A program made the position numbers and the translations under genes. Shown piece by piece: positions 35,561-44,347 of a stretch of DNA of 64,000 nucleotides; the stretch's first letter is position 1; the number at the start of each line of letters is the position of its first letter. Location: contig JAIUPK010000003.1 of NCBI GenBank assembly GCA_020160915.1, positions 248,001 to 312,000 on the forward strand, given 5' to 3'. The notes beneath the pieces were generated by a model. It saw only the letters and a program-made list of their open reading frames with translations, made no database searches and was not told where the DNA came from. Source of the DNA: Actinomycetota bacterium (GTDB taxonomy: Bacteria > Actinomycetota > Actinomycetes > Actinomycetales > Microbacteriaceae).

Positions 35561-36898
35561 ATGCGGTTGATCGAGGACACACGGGTACGGTCGGCGTACC
35601 TGGTGCTCCTGCTGGCCGTCCTCCTCGCCGGGGATGCCTGGCGCTACGCGTTCGGCTGGTGGGCGTGGGCGGTGCTCGCCAGCGTGCTGGTGGTGGCATC
35701 CGTCGGCCTGCTCATCGTGCACCGCGACCGCTGGGCGTTCGGGTCGCTGCCCTATCCGCTTCTCGTGTTCATGCTGTTGGCCACGGTGTCGATCGTGTGG
35801 TCGGCCTATCCCGCTGCGACCGCGCTCGGCCTGGTGACCACGTGGGCGACGGTCATCGCGGGCGTCGCCGCGGCCACTGCCTTCACGTGGGCGGAGCTGC
35901 TGAGAGGGCTGGGCCGGGTGCTCAAGGCGATACTCGCGCTCTCGCTGGCCTTCGAACTGTTCGTCTCGCTGGTGGTGCGGGCGCCGGTGCTGCCCCTGTT
36001 CGTGCAGCCCGGGGTCGACTACTCGATCTACGACAAGATTCCCAAGATGCTGTACTGGTCGCGCAACGAGCTGTTCCAGGTGCTCGACGAGGGTCGCATC
36101 CAGGGCATCGTGGGCAACGCCAACACCCTCGGCTTCCTGTCGCTGCTCGCGGTGATCGTGTTCGGCATCCAGCTGGCCGACCGTACGGTGAAGCGCGGCC
36201 GCGCGATCGCGTGGCTGGTTGTCGCACTCGTGGTCATGGCTTTCACCCGCTCGGCAACGGTGACCGTGGCCCTCGCCGTGGTGATTGCCGCAGCGGCGGC
36301 CGTGCTCCTCGTGCGTCGGGCCAAGAGCCCCCGCGGCAAGGCCCTGACGTACGGCGCGCTGGGTCTCGGCACCCTCGCCCTCGGTGTCGTGGTGTTCACC
36401 CTGCGCACACCGATCCTCGCGCTGCTCGGCAAGAGCTCGGACCTCACCGGCCGCCTGGGCATCTGGCAATCCGTGATCGAACTCGCCCAGCAGCGGCCCG
36501 TCGCCGGGTGGGGGTGGGTGAGTTTCTGGGTGCCGTGGGCCGCGCCCTTCGACGACCTGGCCTTCCGCAACGGCGTGCGCCAGCTTCAGGCGCACAACAC
36601 GTGGATCGATGTCTGGTTCCAGCTCGGAGTGATCGGCCTCGTCGTGTTCGTGGCCCTCGCGCTGACCGCACTCCCGCGGTCGTGGTCGTTCGCTGTCGAT
36701 CGCCCCCAGAGCGCACCGAGTCAGAGCCTGCCCTACTCCGCGACCGCACTCCTGCCCGTGCTCATCCTCACCGCTCTGCTGGTGCAGAGCCTCACCGAGA
36801 GCCGGCTGCTCGACGAGTACGGCTTGGCCCTGCTCGTGCTCATCGCCGTGAAGACCAAGATGCCGGATGCCGCACCCCGACCGGTCTCGAACAGATGA
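35561..36898 (+). CDS. O-antigen ligase / Wzy-like membrane protein (copy 1)
   Basis: A 445-residue polytopic protein with about 11-12 TM helices and the O-antigen ligase (PF04932-type) core. Its large external loop carries LTGRLGIWQSVIELAQQRPVAGWGWVSFW and the HNTWIDVWFQLGVIGLVVF helix, both typical of Wzy/WaaL proteins. It should polymerise or ligate lipid-linked oligosaccharides. The start ATG 35561 is set by the leaderless promoter. It overlaps copy 2 by ATGA, so the two are co-translated. The cluster contains no separate wzz. Confidence 0.88.
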   Translation: MRLIEDTRVRSAYLVLLLAVLLAGDAWRYAFGWWAWAVLASVLVVASVGLLIVHRDRWAFGSLPYPLLVFMLLATVSIVWSAYPAATALGLVTTWATVIAGVAAATAFTWAELLRGLGRVLKAILALSLAFELFVSLVVRAPVLPLFVQPGVDYSIYDKIPKMLYWSRNELFQVLDEGRIQGIVGNANTLGFLSLLAVIVFGIQLADRTVKRGRAIAWLVVALVVMAFTRSATVTVALAVVIAAAAAVLLVRRAKSPRGKALTYGALGLGTLALGVVVFTLRTPILALLGKSSDLTGRLGIWQSVIELAQQRPVAGWGWVSFWVPWAAPFDDLAFRNGVRQLQAHNTWIDVWFQLGVIGLVVFVALALTALPRSWSFAVDRPQSAPSQSLPYSATALLPVLILTALLVQSLTESRLLDEYGLALLVLIAVKTKMPDAAPRPVSNR

Positions 36899-38193
36899 CT
36901 TTCCCCAGGCCCACCAGCGACACCGTCGCAGCGATTCGCGCCTTCCTCGCCGATCCGCGATTCGCGAGTGCGTCGACGCTCGCCGCAGTCGGCATGGCAG
37001 TGAGCGCCCAACTCATCCAGAATCTGATCGGATGGCCCGGTCTGGTCGCCATCCTCATCACGCTGGTTGTGCTGATGAGCGGGTCGCTGCTGGCCCGCCG
37101 AGACGACATCGAGTGGCAGGGTCTGCTGCCGGTGTCGCTGCTGATGTTCGTCGGGCTCGCCACGATCTCGCTGCTGTGGAGCGAGTACCAGTGGGCGAGC
37201 CTCGGCGGTGTCGCCTACCTGCTCGCGTTCACGATCCTCGGCATCTCGGTCGCTCTCACGCGCGACACCATCCAGATCGTGCGGGCCTACGGCGACGTCT
37301 TCCGACTGGTGCTCGGGGTCTCCATCGCCCTCGAGATCGTGTCGGGCCTGTTGATCGACACCCCGATCCCGTTTCTGGGCGTCGAGGGCAGGCTCGCCGA
37401 GCTCGGTCCCATCCAGGGCATCATGGGCTCCCGCAATCAGTTCGGGCTCGTCGCGCTTCTGGCGCTGATCACCTTCGGCGTCGAGTTCGTCACCAAGTCG
37501 GTCAGTCGGCGCACCGCTGTCGCGTCCCTGGTGCTGGCCGCGGGCAGCGTGCTGCTGTCCCGGTCACCCGTGATGCTCGCGGTGGTCCTCGTCGTTGCGG
37601 CAGCCGCGGGGGCCCTCGCCCTGCTGCGCCGGGTGGGGCCCGAGCGGCGCCGCATCGGGCAACTCGGAGTCCTGGCCGCGGCGGTCGTGGCGGCCATCGT
37701 GGTCTGGTTCGCCCGGGCCAGAGTCATCGAGCTCTTCAGCGCGAACAGCGAACTGGGCTACCGCCTGACGCTGTGGCGCGGTGTGCTCGACCTCATCTCG
37801 CGAAACCCGCTCGAGGGCTGGGGGTGGATCGGCTACTGGCGTCCCGACGTGCAGCCGTTCCCGGTCTTCGCGATCGCGGGCCAGCGCGAGCCCAACTCCG
37901 CCCTCAACGCCTACCTCGACGTGTGGTTCCAGCTCGGGCTGATCGGGCTTCTGCTGTTCCTCGGTCTCGTGGTGCTCACCTTCACCCGCTCATGGCTGCT
38001 CGCCGGCCAGCGCCGCAGCCTGATCTTCGCGTGGCCCGCGCTCGTGCTCGTGGCCCTGCTCAGCGCATCCCTCGCCGAGAGCTCGATGCTCGTCGAGTAC
38101 GGCTGGATGACGTTCGTCGTCTGCTCGGTCAAGGCCGCGCGTGAGTTGAGCTGGCGACGAGCCTTCGCCCGCACCGACCTCGACACCGCCTAG
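36895..38193 (+). CDS. O-antigen ligase / Wzy-like membrane protein (copy 2)
   Basis: A 432-residue paralogue of the preceding protein with the same TM layout. The signature GYRLTLWRGVLDLISRNPLEGWGWIGYW and NAYLDVWFQLGLIGLLLF align directly with copy 1. ATG 36895 overlaps the copy 1 stop as ATGA. Its own TAG stop is shared, base for base, with the opposite-strand stop of the Rmd-like gene in the sequence CTAG. The two copies may polymerise and ligate, or form a heteromer (inference). Confidence 0.88.
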   Translation: MTFPRPTSDTVAAIRAFLADPRFASASTLAAVGMAVSAQLIQNLIGWPGLVAILITLVVLMSGSLLARRDDIEWQGLLPVSLLMFVGLATISLLWSEYQWASLGGVAYLLAFTILGISVALTRDTIQIVRAYGDVFRLVLGVSIALEIVSGLLIDTPIPFLGVEGRLAELGPIQGIMGSRNQFGLVALLALITFGVEFVTKSVSRRTAVASLVLAAGSVLLSRSPVMLAVVLVVAAAAGALALLRRVGPERRRIGQLGVLAAAVVAAIVVWFARARVIELFSANSELGYRLTLWRGVLDLISRNPLEGWGWIGYWRPDVQPFPVFAIAGQREPNSALNAYLDVWFQLGLIGLLLFLGLVVLTFTRSWLLAGQRRSLIFAWPALVLVALLSASLAESSMLVEYGWMTFVVCSVKAARELSWRRAFARTDLDTA

Positions 38194-39140
38194 ACGGTGC
38201 CGGCCGCGATCGCTAGGTCGGCATCGACCATGGCGTTGACGATCTCCTCGAACCCGACGGTCGGAGCCCAGTGGAGCGTCTCGCGGGCGTGTGTTGAATC
38301 GCCGAGCTGCTGCGGTGCGTCGCCACTGCGCAGCAGTGAATCGTCCACCCGCACCCGCGACTGCCAGTCGTCGATGCCGACGCGGCCGAAGGCCGCCCGC
38401 ACGAAGTCCTCCACGGAGTGCGCGACGCCGGTGGCGATGATGAAGTCGTCGGGATGCTCCGCCTCGGCGATCAGGCGCAGGGCCTCCACGTAGTCGGGTG
38501 CCCACCCCCAGTCCCGGCGCGACCCCAGATTGCCGAGCTCCAGTGTCTCCTGGAGCCCCAGCGAGATGCGCGCGGCCGCTGCGGTGATCTTGCGCGTCAC
38601 GAAGGTCTCGGGTCGGCGCGGCGATTCGTGATTGTAGAGAACGGCCGATGCGGCCCACACCCCCGACGATCGGTAGACACCGACCAGGGCGTGGGCGTAT
38701 GCCTTCGCCGCACCGTAAGGAGAAGTCGGACGGATCGCTGTGGATTCGGTCTGCGGCACAGTGGCCGGAATCCCGAAGATCTCGGCACTGGATGCCTGCA
38801 CGAACCTGAGCTCGTGCCCCGCCGCCCCCAGCTCGCGCACCGCCGCCAGCATCTCGGCCACCGCGAGGCCGTTGATACTGGCGGTGAGCTCGGGCTGCTG
38901 CCACGAGCCGTAGACGGAGCTGATCGCCGCGAGATTGACGACGACGTCGGGACGAAGCTCGCGGATGAGATCACCCACCCCCCGGGCCGAGAGGTCGACC
39001 TGATGCGTGGTGACGCCGCCGGTCACGAGCTCGTCGGCACGCTGCACCGTGCCGTGCACCTCATCGCCACGAGCGATGAGGGCCTCGGCGAGGTAGGAGC
39101 CGTCCTGCCCGGTGACTCCGGTGATGAGAACGCGTCTCAT
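38190..39140 (-). CDS. GDP-4-keto-6-deoxymannose reductase-like SDR (Rmd type)
   Basis: A 316-residue extended [16 protein letters not shown] binds [14 protein letters not shown] carries the catalytic Ser, and [11 protein letters not shown] supplies YxxxK. It is translated with gmd by an ATGA overlap, so its substrate is probably GDP-4-keto-6-deoxy-D-mannose. Reduction would give GDP-D-rhamnose or GDP-6-deoxy-talose; a fucose synthase (epimerase-reductase) is less likely from the sequence. Its stop codon lies within CTAG, shared with the convergent Wzy-like gene. Confidence 0.82.
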   Translation of the reverse strand: MRRVLITGVTGQDGSYLAEALIARGDEVHGTVQRADELVTGGVTTHQVDLSARGVGDLIRELRPDVVVNLAAISSVYGSWQQPELTASINGLAVAEMLAAVRELGAAGHELRFVQASSAEIFGIPATVPQTESTAIRPTSPYGAAKAYAHALVGVYRSSGVWAASAVLYNHESPRRPETFVTRKITAAAARISLGLQETLELGNLGSRRDWGWAPDYVEALRLIAEAEHPDDFIIATGVAHSVEDFVRAAFGRVGIDDWQSRVRVDDSLLRSGDAPQQLGDSTHARETLHWAPTVGFEEIVNAMVDADLAIAAGTV

Positions 39141-40126
39141 GCGAGGCCGGCGAGCCTCTTCTGCTCGGCGACATCCGACTCGACCATCATGGTGACGAGT
39201 TCCTCGAAGCCCACCTTCGGGGCCCATCCGAGCTTCTCACGAGCCTTGGTCGAGTCCCCGATGAGCAGGTCGACCTCGGCCGGCCGCATGAAGCGCGGGT
39301 CCTGGGTGACGAGGTGTGACCAGTCGCTGATTCCCACCGTGGCGAAGGCGGCGTCGAGGAGGGCTGAGATGGTGTGAGTCTCACCGGTCGAGATGACGTA
39401 GTCGTCGGCGACATCCTGCTGCAGCATCAGCCACATCGCTTCGACGTAGTCTCCGGCGAAACCCCAGTCGCGGCGAGCGTCGAGGTTGCCCAGCGTGATG
39501 GAGTCCTGGAGCCCGAGGTGGATGCGCGCGACCGCCTGACTCACCTTGCGGGTCACGAACTCCGGACCGCGCCGAGGCGATTCGTGATTGAACAGCACTC
39601 CGGATGACGCGTGCATGCCGTACGACTCGCGGTAGTTGATCGTCATGTAGTGGCCGTAGACCTTCGCCACACCGTACGGCGAGCGTGGCCACAACAGGGT
39701 GTCCTCGTTCTGGGGCACCGCCTGAACCTTGCCGAACATCTCGGAACTCGACGCCTGGTAGAAGCGCACCTGCTTGCCGCTCGTGCCCTCGTAAAGGCGC
39801 ACGGCCTCGAGCGCATTGAGCACACCCATGCCCGTGACCTCGCTCGTGAGGTGGGCGTTCTCCCACGAGTACGCGACGAAGGAGATCGCCCCGAGGTTGT
39901 AGAACTCGTCGGGTTGGGCCGTGTTCATGGCCCGCATGAGGCTGGACAGGTCGGTGAGATCACCCGTGAGAATCGTCACGTCGGGGATGAGTTCGTCGAG
40001 TAGGGCTTTCTTCGGGTTGTTCTGGCCGCGCATGAGGCCGAACACCTCATAGCCCTTGGAGAGCAGCAGCTCAGCGAGGTAGAGACCGTCCTGGCCGGTG
40101 ATCCCGGTGATGAGTGCGCGCGCCAT
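39137..40126 (-). CDS. gmd: GDP-mannose 4,6-dehydratase
   Basis: A 329-residue Gmd that converts GDP-D-mannose to GDP-4-keto-6-deoxy-D-mannose. The [16 protein letters not shown] dinucleotide motif, SSSEMFG catalytic region, [11 protein letters not shown] (YxxxK) and NHESPRRG-x-EFVTRKV are all standard. It is the first enzyme of deoxyhexose synthesis and depends on ManA-derived mannose-6-P. ATG 40126 is 35 nt before the flippase stop on the same strand. It overlaps the Rmd-like gene as ATGA. Confidence 0.96.
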   Translation of the reverse strand: MARALITGITGQDGLYLAELLLSKGYEVFGLMRGQNNPKKALLDELIPDVTILTGDLTDLSSLMRAMNTAQPDEFYNLGAISFVAYSWENAHLTSEVTGMGVLNALEAVRLYEGTSGKQVRFYQASSSEMFGKVQAVPQNEDTLLWPRSPYGVAKVYGHYMTINYRESYGMHASSGVLFNHESPRRGPEFVTRKVSQAVARIHLGLQDSITLGNLDARRDWGFAGDYVEAMWLMLQQDVADDYVISTGETHTISALLDAAFATVGISDWSHLVTQDPRFMRPAEVDLLIGDSTKAREKLGWAPKVGFEELVTMMVESDVAEQKRLAGLA

Positions 40127-40161
40127 CTATGCAGTTCCGTTCCGTGCTGGTCCTCGCCGAT

Positions 40162-41442
40162 TCAATCGAGCAACTCAACGGTACTGGATGCGCCGGGCCG
40201 CACGGCCACGATGAATCCGCCCGCTCGGCGGCGAAGTGTCAGCACCGAGATCGTCTGTGCCGTCACCGACACCATCTCGCCGATCGCCAGACCCCAGGCT
40301 CCACCGGCCGCACCGAAGATCGACGACAGCAGGATTATCGCGGGAACACCCACCGACGCCGCCAGGAGGACGCTTACCAGGAATGCCCGATTCGCACCCA
40401 TCCCGATGAGAGTGATCCTGCCGAGGCTGGTGCCCAGAGCGATGCCCAGCGTCGCCGTGCCCAGACCGAACGCCGTCATCTGGTCGATCGCGACGATGGG
40501 GCCGAAGAGCACCGCCGACAGCCACGGCCCGATCAGTGCGAACGCCGCGAAGCCCAGCACTCCCAGAGTGAGATGAAGCAGCAAGGATGTCCTGACCCGC
40601 CTGCCGAACTGGGCGGTGCCCTCCTCGACCACCCACCCCTGAAGCGCGTTGCCGAGGGCCGACACCGAGTACTGCCCGATGCGGTACAGCTTGTCACCGG
40701 ACACATAGGAGGCCGCCTGGGCTGTCGTCGCCGCCCCGCCGACGAGGGTGACAGCGAGGGAGTTGTAGGCGCCGCCGGCCAGCTCGGTAGCCGCGGCCGC
40801 CCGGTTCGTTCGCAGGACCCCGCCGAAGTCACTCCAGCGCGTCGCCGCCCAGTCGCGGGCTCGCAGGGTGCGAGCCCCGTAGCCCCCGACGCTCACGATC
40901 AGCGCGACGATCAGCAGGATCGGGTACGAGAGCACCGGTCCGCCGGTGACGACGATGATGGCGGCCGCGACGGTGGCAACGATCCGCGGCGCGATCTCGT
41001 AGATGGCGATCGACGACGCCCGACCCAGCCCGATCATGAACCAGGCCGAGGAGAGGCCGGTCATGGTCATGGCCACGGCCATGAGCCCGGCATCCAGTCG
41101 GTGGGATGACGGTGCGATGACCACTGCGACGGCGGCGGCGAGCACCGCGCTGGGGATCCACACCAGCACCCGTGCCCGAAGGCTTCGCGCGAGCAGCATC
41201 GGACGCGCGTCTCGGTCGGAGACCGCGACCATCGGCGGACCCACGGTGTTGTATCCGAGAGCGACGATGAGGGCGAAGAATCCGCCGCTCGACTGGCCGA
41301 CAGCGAAGGCGAGCCAGGCATCCGCCCCGGCAACGCGCGCGAGAATCGGTAGGAAGAGGAACGGGGTGATCAGCGAGAGGAACGGTAGACCTGCGAAGCC
41401 GATGATGCGCCTGGCGAATGAGCCGCGCGTGGCTGCGGTCAT
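40162..41442 (-). CDS. Wzx-like oligosaccharide flippase
   Basis: A 426-residue membrane protein with about 12 TM helices and a long positively charged C-terminal end, in the MOP flippase superfamily (polysaccharide biosynthesis type). It should flip undecaprenyl-linked repeat units. I prefer ATG 41442 (MTAATRGSFARRIIGF); an upstream ATG at 41454 is possible. Divergent from the N-acetyltransferase gene by 103 nt. First gene of the operon that continues with gmd and the Rmd-like gene. Confidence 0.85.
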   Translation of the reverse strand: MTAATRGSFARRIIGFAGLPFLSLITPFLFLPILARVAGADAWLAFAVGQSSGGFFALIVALGYNTVGPPMVAVSDRDARPMLLARSLRARVLVWIPSAVLAAAVAVVIAPSSHRLDAGLMAVAMTMTGLSSAWFMIGLGRASSIAIYEIAPRIVATVAAAIIVVTGGPVLSYPILLIVALIVSVGGYGARTLRARDWAATRWSDFGGVLRTNRAAAATELAGGAYNSLAVTLVGGAATTAQAASYVSGDKLYRIGQYSVSALGNALQGWVVEEGTAQFGRRVRTSLLLHLTLGVLGFAAFALIGPWLSAVLFGPIVAIDQMTAFGLGTATLGIALGTSLGRITLIGMGANRAFLVSVLLAASVGVPAIILLSSIFGAAGGAWGLAIGEMVSVTAQTISVLTLRRRAGGFIVAVRPGASSTVELLD

Positions 41443-41498
41443 GCCGAAGCACATCCGGTCGGCTGCTGGCTGCGCATCTGACTAAGGTACCAACCGGC

Positions 41499-41504
41499 TA
41501 GAAT
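41499..41504 (+). promoter_or_regulatory. -10 for the acetyltransferase-aminotransferase-dehydrogenase operon
   Basis: TAGAAT at 41499-41504 precedes ATG 41546 by 41 nt. GGAG of the SD stands about 8 nt before the ATG. No strong -35. Confidence 0.5.
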
Positions 41505-41545
41505 CTCATACGTCCGCACGCCGCTTCTCGTCTTCGGAGATTTCC

Positions 41546-42151
41546 ATGACTGTCTCGACTGGATACGTGCACGAGACGGCGGATGTCGCATCAAGCGCGT
41601 CCATCGCCGCCGGCGCAAAGGTCTGGCACTACGCGCAGATCCGCGAGAACGCCCAGATCGGCGCGAACGTGATCGTGGGCCGAGGTGCTTATGTCGGCAC
41701 CGGCGTCGAGGTCGGCGACAACTGCAAGATCCAGAACTACGCACTCGTCTACGAGCCCGCGAAGCTGGGGCGCGGCGTCTTCATCGGCCCGGCGGTCGTG
41801 CTCACCAACGACCACTTCCCCCGAGCGATCAACGCCGATGGCACGCCCAAGTCGGCTGACGACTGGCACCCGGTGGGCGTCGACATCCGTGAGGGCGCAT
41901 CGATCGGGGCGAGCAGCACGTGCGTGGCTCCAGTGACGATCGGGCGGTGGGCACTGGTCGGTGCCGGCTCTGTCGTGATCAAGGACGTTCCCGACTTCGC
42001 GCTCGTGGTGGGCAGCCCCGCGCGCCGCGTGGGCTGGGTCGGCATGGCGGGTCACCCGCTCACAAAGGATTCCGAGCGCATGTGGGTCTGCCCGGTAACA
42101 GCAGCGCGCTACCAGCAGGTGGGCGACGACGAATTGATTGAGGTGCAGTAG
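41546..42151 (+). CDS. WbpD/WlbB-like UDP-sugar N-acetyltransferase
   Basis: A 201-residue left-handed beta-helix acetyltransferase. The hexapeptide-repeat body spans about 15-150 (IRENAQIGANVIVGRGAYVG ...), followed by a LTNDHFPRA loop typical of the WlbB/WbpD subgroup. It acetylates the 3-amino group of UDP-2-acetamido-3-amino-glucuronate with acetyl-CoA. The next two genes code for the aminotransferase and dehydrogenase that make its substrate, which supports the call. GAGGTG before the next ATG and direct TAG-ATG adjacency show an operon. Confidence 0.9.
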   Translation: MTVSTGYVHETADVASSASIAAGAKVWHYAQIRENAQIGANVIVGRGAYVGTGVEVGDNCKIQNYALVYEPAKLGRGVFIGPAVVLTNDHFPRAINADGTPKSADDWHPVGVDIREGASIGASSTCVAPVTIGRWALVGAGSVVIKDVPDFALVVGSPARRVGWVGMAGHPLTKDSERMWVCPVTAARYQQVGDDELIEVQ

Positions 42152-43228
42152 ATGATTCCAGCAGCCCGCCCGGAGATCGGTGACGAGGAGCGCGCGGCAG
42201 TCGATCGCGTCATGCGATCGGGCATGCTCGCCCAGGGCCCCGAGGTAGCCGCGTTCGAATCGGAGTTCTCCGCGATCGTGAACGGCATGCACTCGATCGC
42301 CGTCAACTCCGGCACGTCAGCCCTACACATGGCATTCCTCGCCGCGGGTGTCGGGGCCGGCGACGAAGTCATTGTGCCGTCGTTCAGCTTCGCTGCGACC
42401 GCGAACTCCGTCGCCCTGGCCGGGGCGACCCCGGTATTCGTCGACATCGAGCTCGATCACTTCAACGCCGCACCGGCCGCCATCGAGGCCGCGATCACCC
42501 CGCGCACCAAGGCGATCATGCCGGTGCACTTGTACGGGCATCCCGCTGACCTCGTCGCCATCAAGGCGATCGCCGACAAGCACGGTCTGCTGCTGTTCGA
42601 AGACGCGGCTCAGGCCCACGCGGCGTCGGTCAACGGCGTACCGGTTGGTGCCTGGGGCATCGCCGGGAGCTTCTCGTTCTACCCGACCAAGAACATGACC
42701 TCGGGCGAGGGCGGAATGATCACGACCCCGTCTGACGAGGTTGCACGCCTGGCGCGTGTTCTACGCAACCAGGGCATGGAGCGCCGGTACGAGAACGAGG
42801 TCGTCGGGTTCAACACCCGCATGACCGACATCCACGCGGCTATCGGCCGGGTGCAGCTCACCAAGCTCGCGGGCTGGACGGCCAAGCGCCAGGCGAACGC
42901 TGCGTTCCTGAACGCGCACATCGAGGGTGTTGTCACGCCGCCGACGGCTCCCGGGGCCGTACATGTCTTCCACCAGTACACGATCCGGGTCGTCGACCAT
43001 GACCGGGATGCGTTCGCCGAGCAGCTGAGCCAGCGCGGCGTCGCGAGCGGCGTCTACTACCCGACGCCGATCCACCGGCTGCCGTCGTTCCGGCTCGACC
43101 TCGACCTGCCCACTACGGAGATTGCGGCCACCCAGGTGCTGTCGCTGCCGATCTACCCCTCCCTGACCGACGGCGAACTGGAGACGATCGTCGAGGCGGT
43201 CAACGAGGTCGCCAAGGCTGGCTCCTGA
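42152..43228 (+). CDS. WbpE/WlbC-like DegT aminotransferase
   Basis: A 358-residue PLP-dependent sugar aminotransferase of the DegT/DnrJ/EryC1/StrS family. It transfers an amino group from glutamate to the 3-keto sugar. The internal aldimine Lys lies in FSFYPTKNMTSGEGG, and the AVNSGTSALHMAF phosphate-binding region is near residue 50. It follows the acetyltransferase stop without a gap and overlaps the dehydrogenase start as TGATG, so the three proteins are made together. It acts on UDP-2-acetamido-3-keto-glucuronate (inference from neighbours). Confidence 0.92.
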   Translation: MIPAARPEIGDEERAAVDRVMRSGMLAQGPEVAAFESEFSAIVNGMHSIAVNSGTSALHMAFLAAGVGAGDEVIVPSFSFAATANSVALAGATPVFVDIELDHFNAAPAAIEAAITPRTKAIMPVHLYGHPADLVAIKAIADKHGLLLFEDAAQAHAASVNGVPVGAWGIAGSFSFYPTKNMTSGEGGMITTPSDEVARLARVLRNQGMERRYENEVVGFNTRMTDIHAAIGRVQLTKLAGWTAKRQANAAFLNAHIEGVVTPPTAPGAVHVFHQYTIRVVDHDRDAFAEQLSQRGVASGVYYPTPIHRLPSFRLDLDLPTTEIAATQVLSLPIYPSLTDGELETIVEAVNEVAKAGS

Positions 43229-44202
43229 TGGTGTTGCGCGCCGGGCTCCTCGGTCTGGGGGTCATGGGCAGCAACCATGCTCGGGTGCTCTCCTCACTCG
43301 AGGGTGTCGAGTTCGTGGGCGTGTTCGACCCGTCGCCGACGGTGCCCGATCAGGTGTTCGAGCGCCCCGTCATCCGCGATCTTGATCAGTTCCTGGAACT
43401 CGGACTCGACTACGCCGTGGTGGCCGCACCCACGATCTATCACTTCGACATGGGCAGCCGGCTGGCCGAGGCCCGAGTGCATGCCCTCATCGAGAAGCCC
43501 GTCGCCTCGACGCTCGAGGAGGCGGTCGCCCTGCGGGATCTCTTCGCTGCGCGCGGCCTCATCGGGGGCGTGGGGCACATCGAGCGCTACAACCCCGCGC
43601 TGCAGGCGGCCCGCAAGCGCATCGAGTCGGGAATGATCGGCGAGGTCTACCAGATCGCCACCCGCCGCCAAGGACCGTTCCCCGGGCGCATCGCCGACGT
43701 CGGCGTCATCAAGGATCTCGCATCGCACGACATCGACCTGACGGCCTGGGTCGCCCAGCAGGAGTTCGTCTCGGTGAATGCCCGCACGGCACACCGCAGC
43801 GGGCGACCGCACGAGGACATGGTCGTGGCCATCGGCACCCTGTCAGGCGGAACCATCACCTCGCACGTGGTGAACTGGCTGACACCGTCGAAGGAAAGGG
43901 TGACCGTCATCACGGGCGAGAATGGTGTGCTCGTCGCCGACACACTCACCGCTGACCTCACCTACTACGAGAACGGGCGCATCCAGGTCGACTGGGATCC
44001 GGGAGAGTTCCGCGGCGTGTCCGAGGGCGACGTGACCCGCTTCGCGCTCGACCGCAAGGAGCCCATGCTCACCGAGCACGAGTGCTTCCGCGACTCGGTG
44101 CTTGCAGGGGAAGCGCGCGGCATCGTCACATTCGCCGAGGGCGCTCGTGTGGTCGAGATCGCCGAGAATCTGGTCGCTGACGGGTTGGATCGACGGCTGT
44201 AG
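43228..44202 (+). CDS. WbpB/WlbA-like Gfo/Idh/MocA dehydrogenase
   Basis: A 324-residue NAD(P)-dependent dehydrogenase. The N-terminal Rossmann motif is GLLGLGVMGSNHARVL, the EKP motif lies in HALIEKPVASTLEEA, and the catalytic His lies in DLASHDIDLTAW. In the WbpB/WlbA role it oxidises C3 of UDP-N-acetyl-glucuronate to the 3-keto form. Because it overlaps the aminotransferase gene by one base, a joint function is likely. Other Gfo/Idh substrates cannot be excluded on sequence alone. Confidence 0.85.
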   Translation: MVLRAGLLGLGVMGSNHARVLSSLEGVEFVGVFDPSPTVPDQVFERPVIRDLDQFLELGLDYAVVAAPTIYHFDMGSRLAEARVHALIEKPVASTLEEAVALRDLFAARGLIGGVGHIERYNPALQAARKRIESGMIGEVYQIATRRQGPFPGRIADVGVIKDLASHDIDLTAWVAQQEFVSVNARTAHRSGRPHEDMVVAIGTLSGGTITSHVVNWLTPSKERVTVITGENGVLVADTLTADLTYYENGRIQVDWDPGEFRGVSEGDVTRFALDRKEPMLTEHECFRDSVLAGEARGIVTFAEGARVVEIAENLVADGLDRRL

Positions 44203-44306
44203 GCCCGCAGCGCATACTGCACCACGGGCAGGGTGATCCGCTCGTCATCTGGTGCATGGCGACACTCCGAATGGCCGAATTCTCAGGCGGTATCGAACGG
44301 GCGGGC

Positions 44307-44312
44307 TAAACT
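44307..44312 (+). promoter_or_regulatory. -10 for the cell-wall-binding-repeat gene
   Basis: TAAACT, 35 nt before ATG 44348, with GGGGGATAGG close to the start as SD. The 145-nt gap after the dehydrogenase gene shows nothing else. Confidence 0.45.
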
Positions 44313-44347
44313 CGTGGTCTGAGAGCGTCGGGGGATAGGTGCACGCC

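Noticed and set aside
35554-38193. A single 879-codon frame across both Wzy-like genes
   Set aside because: The first 447 codons are an out-of-frame shadow of copy 1; only ATG 36895 onward codes for a membrane protein.
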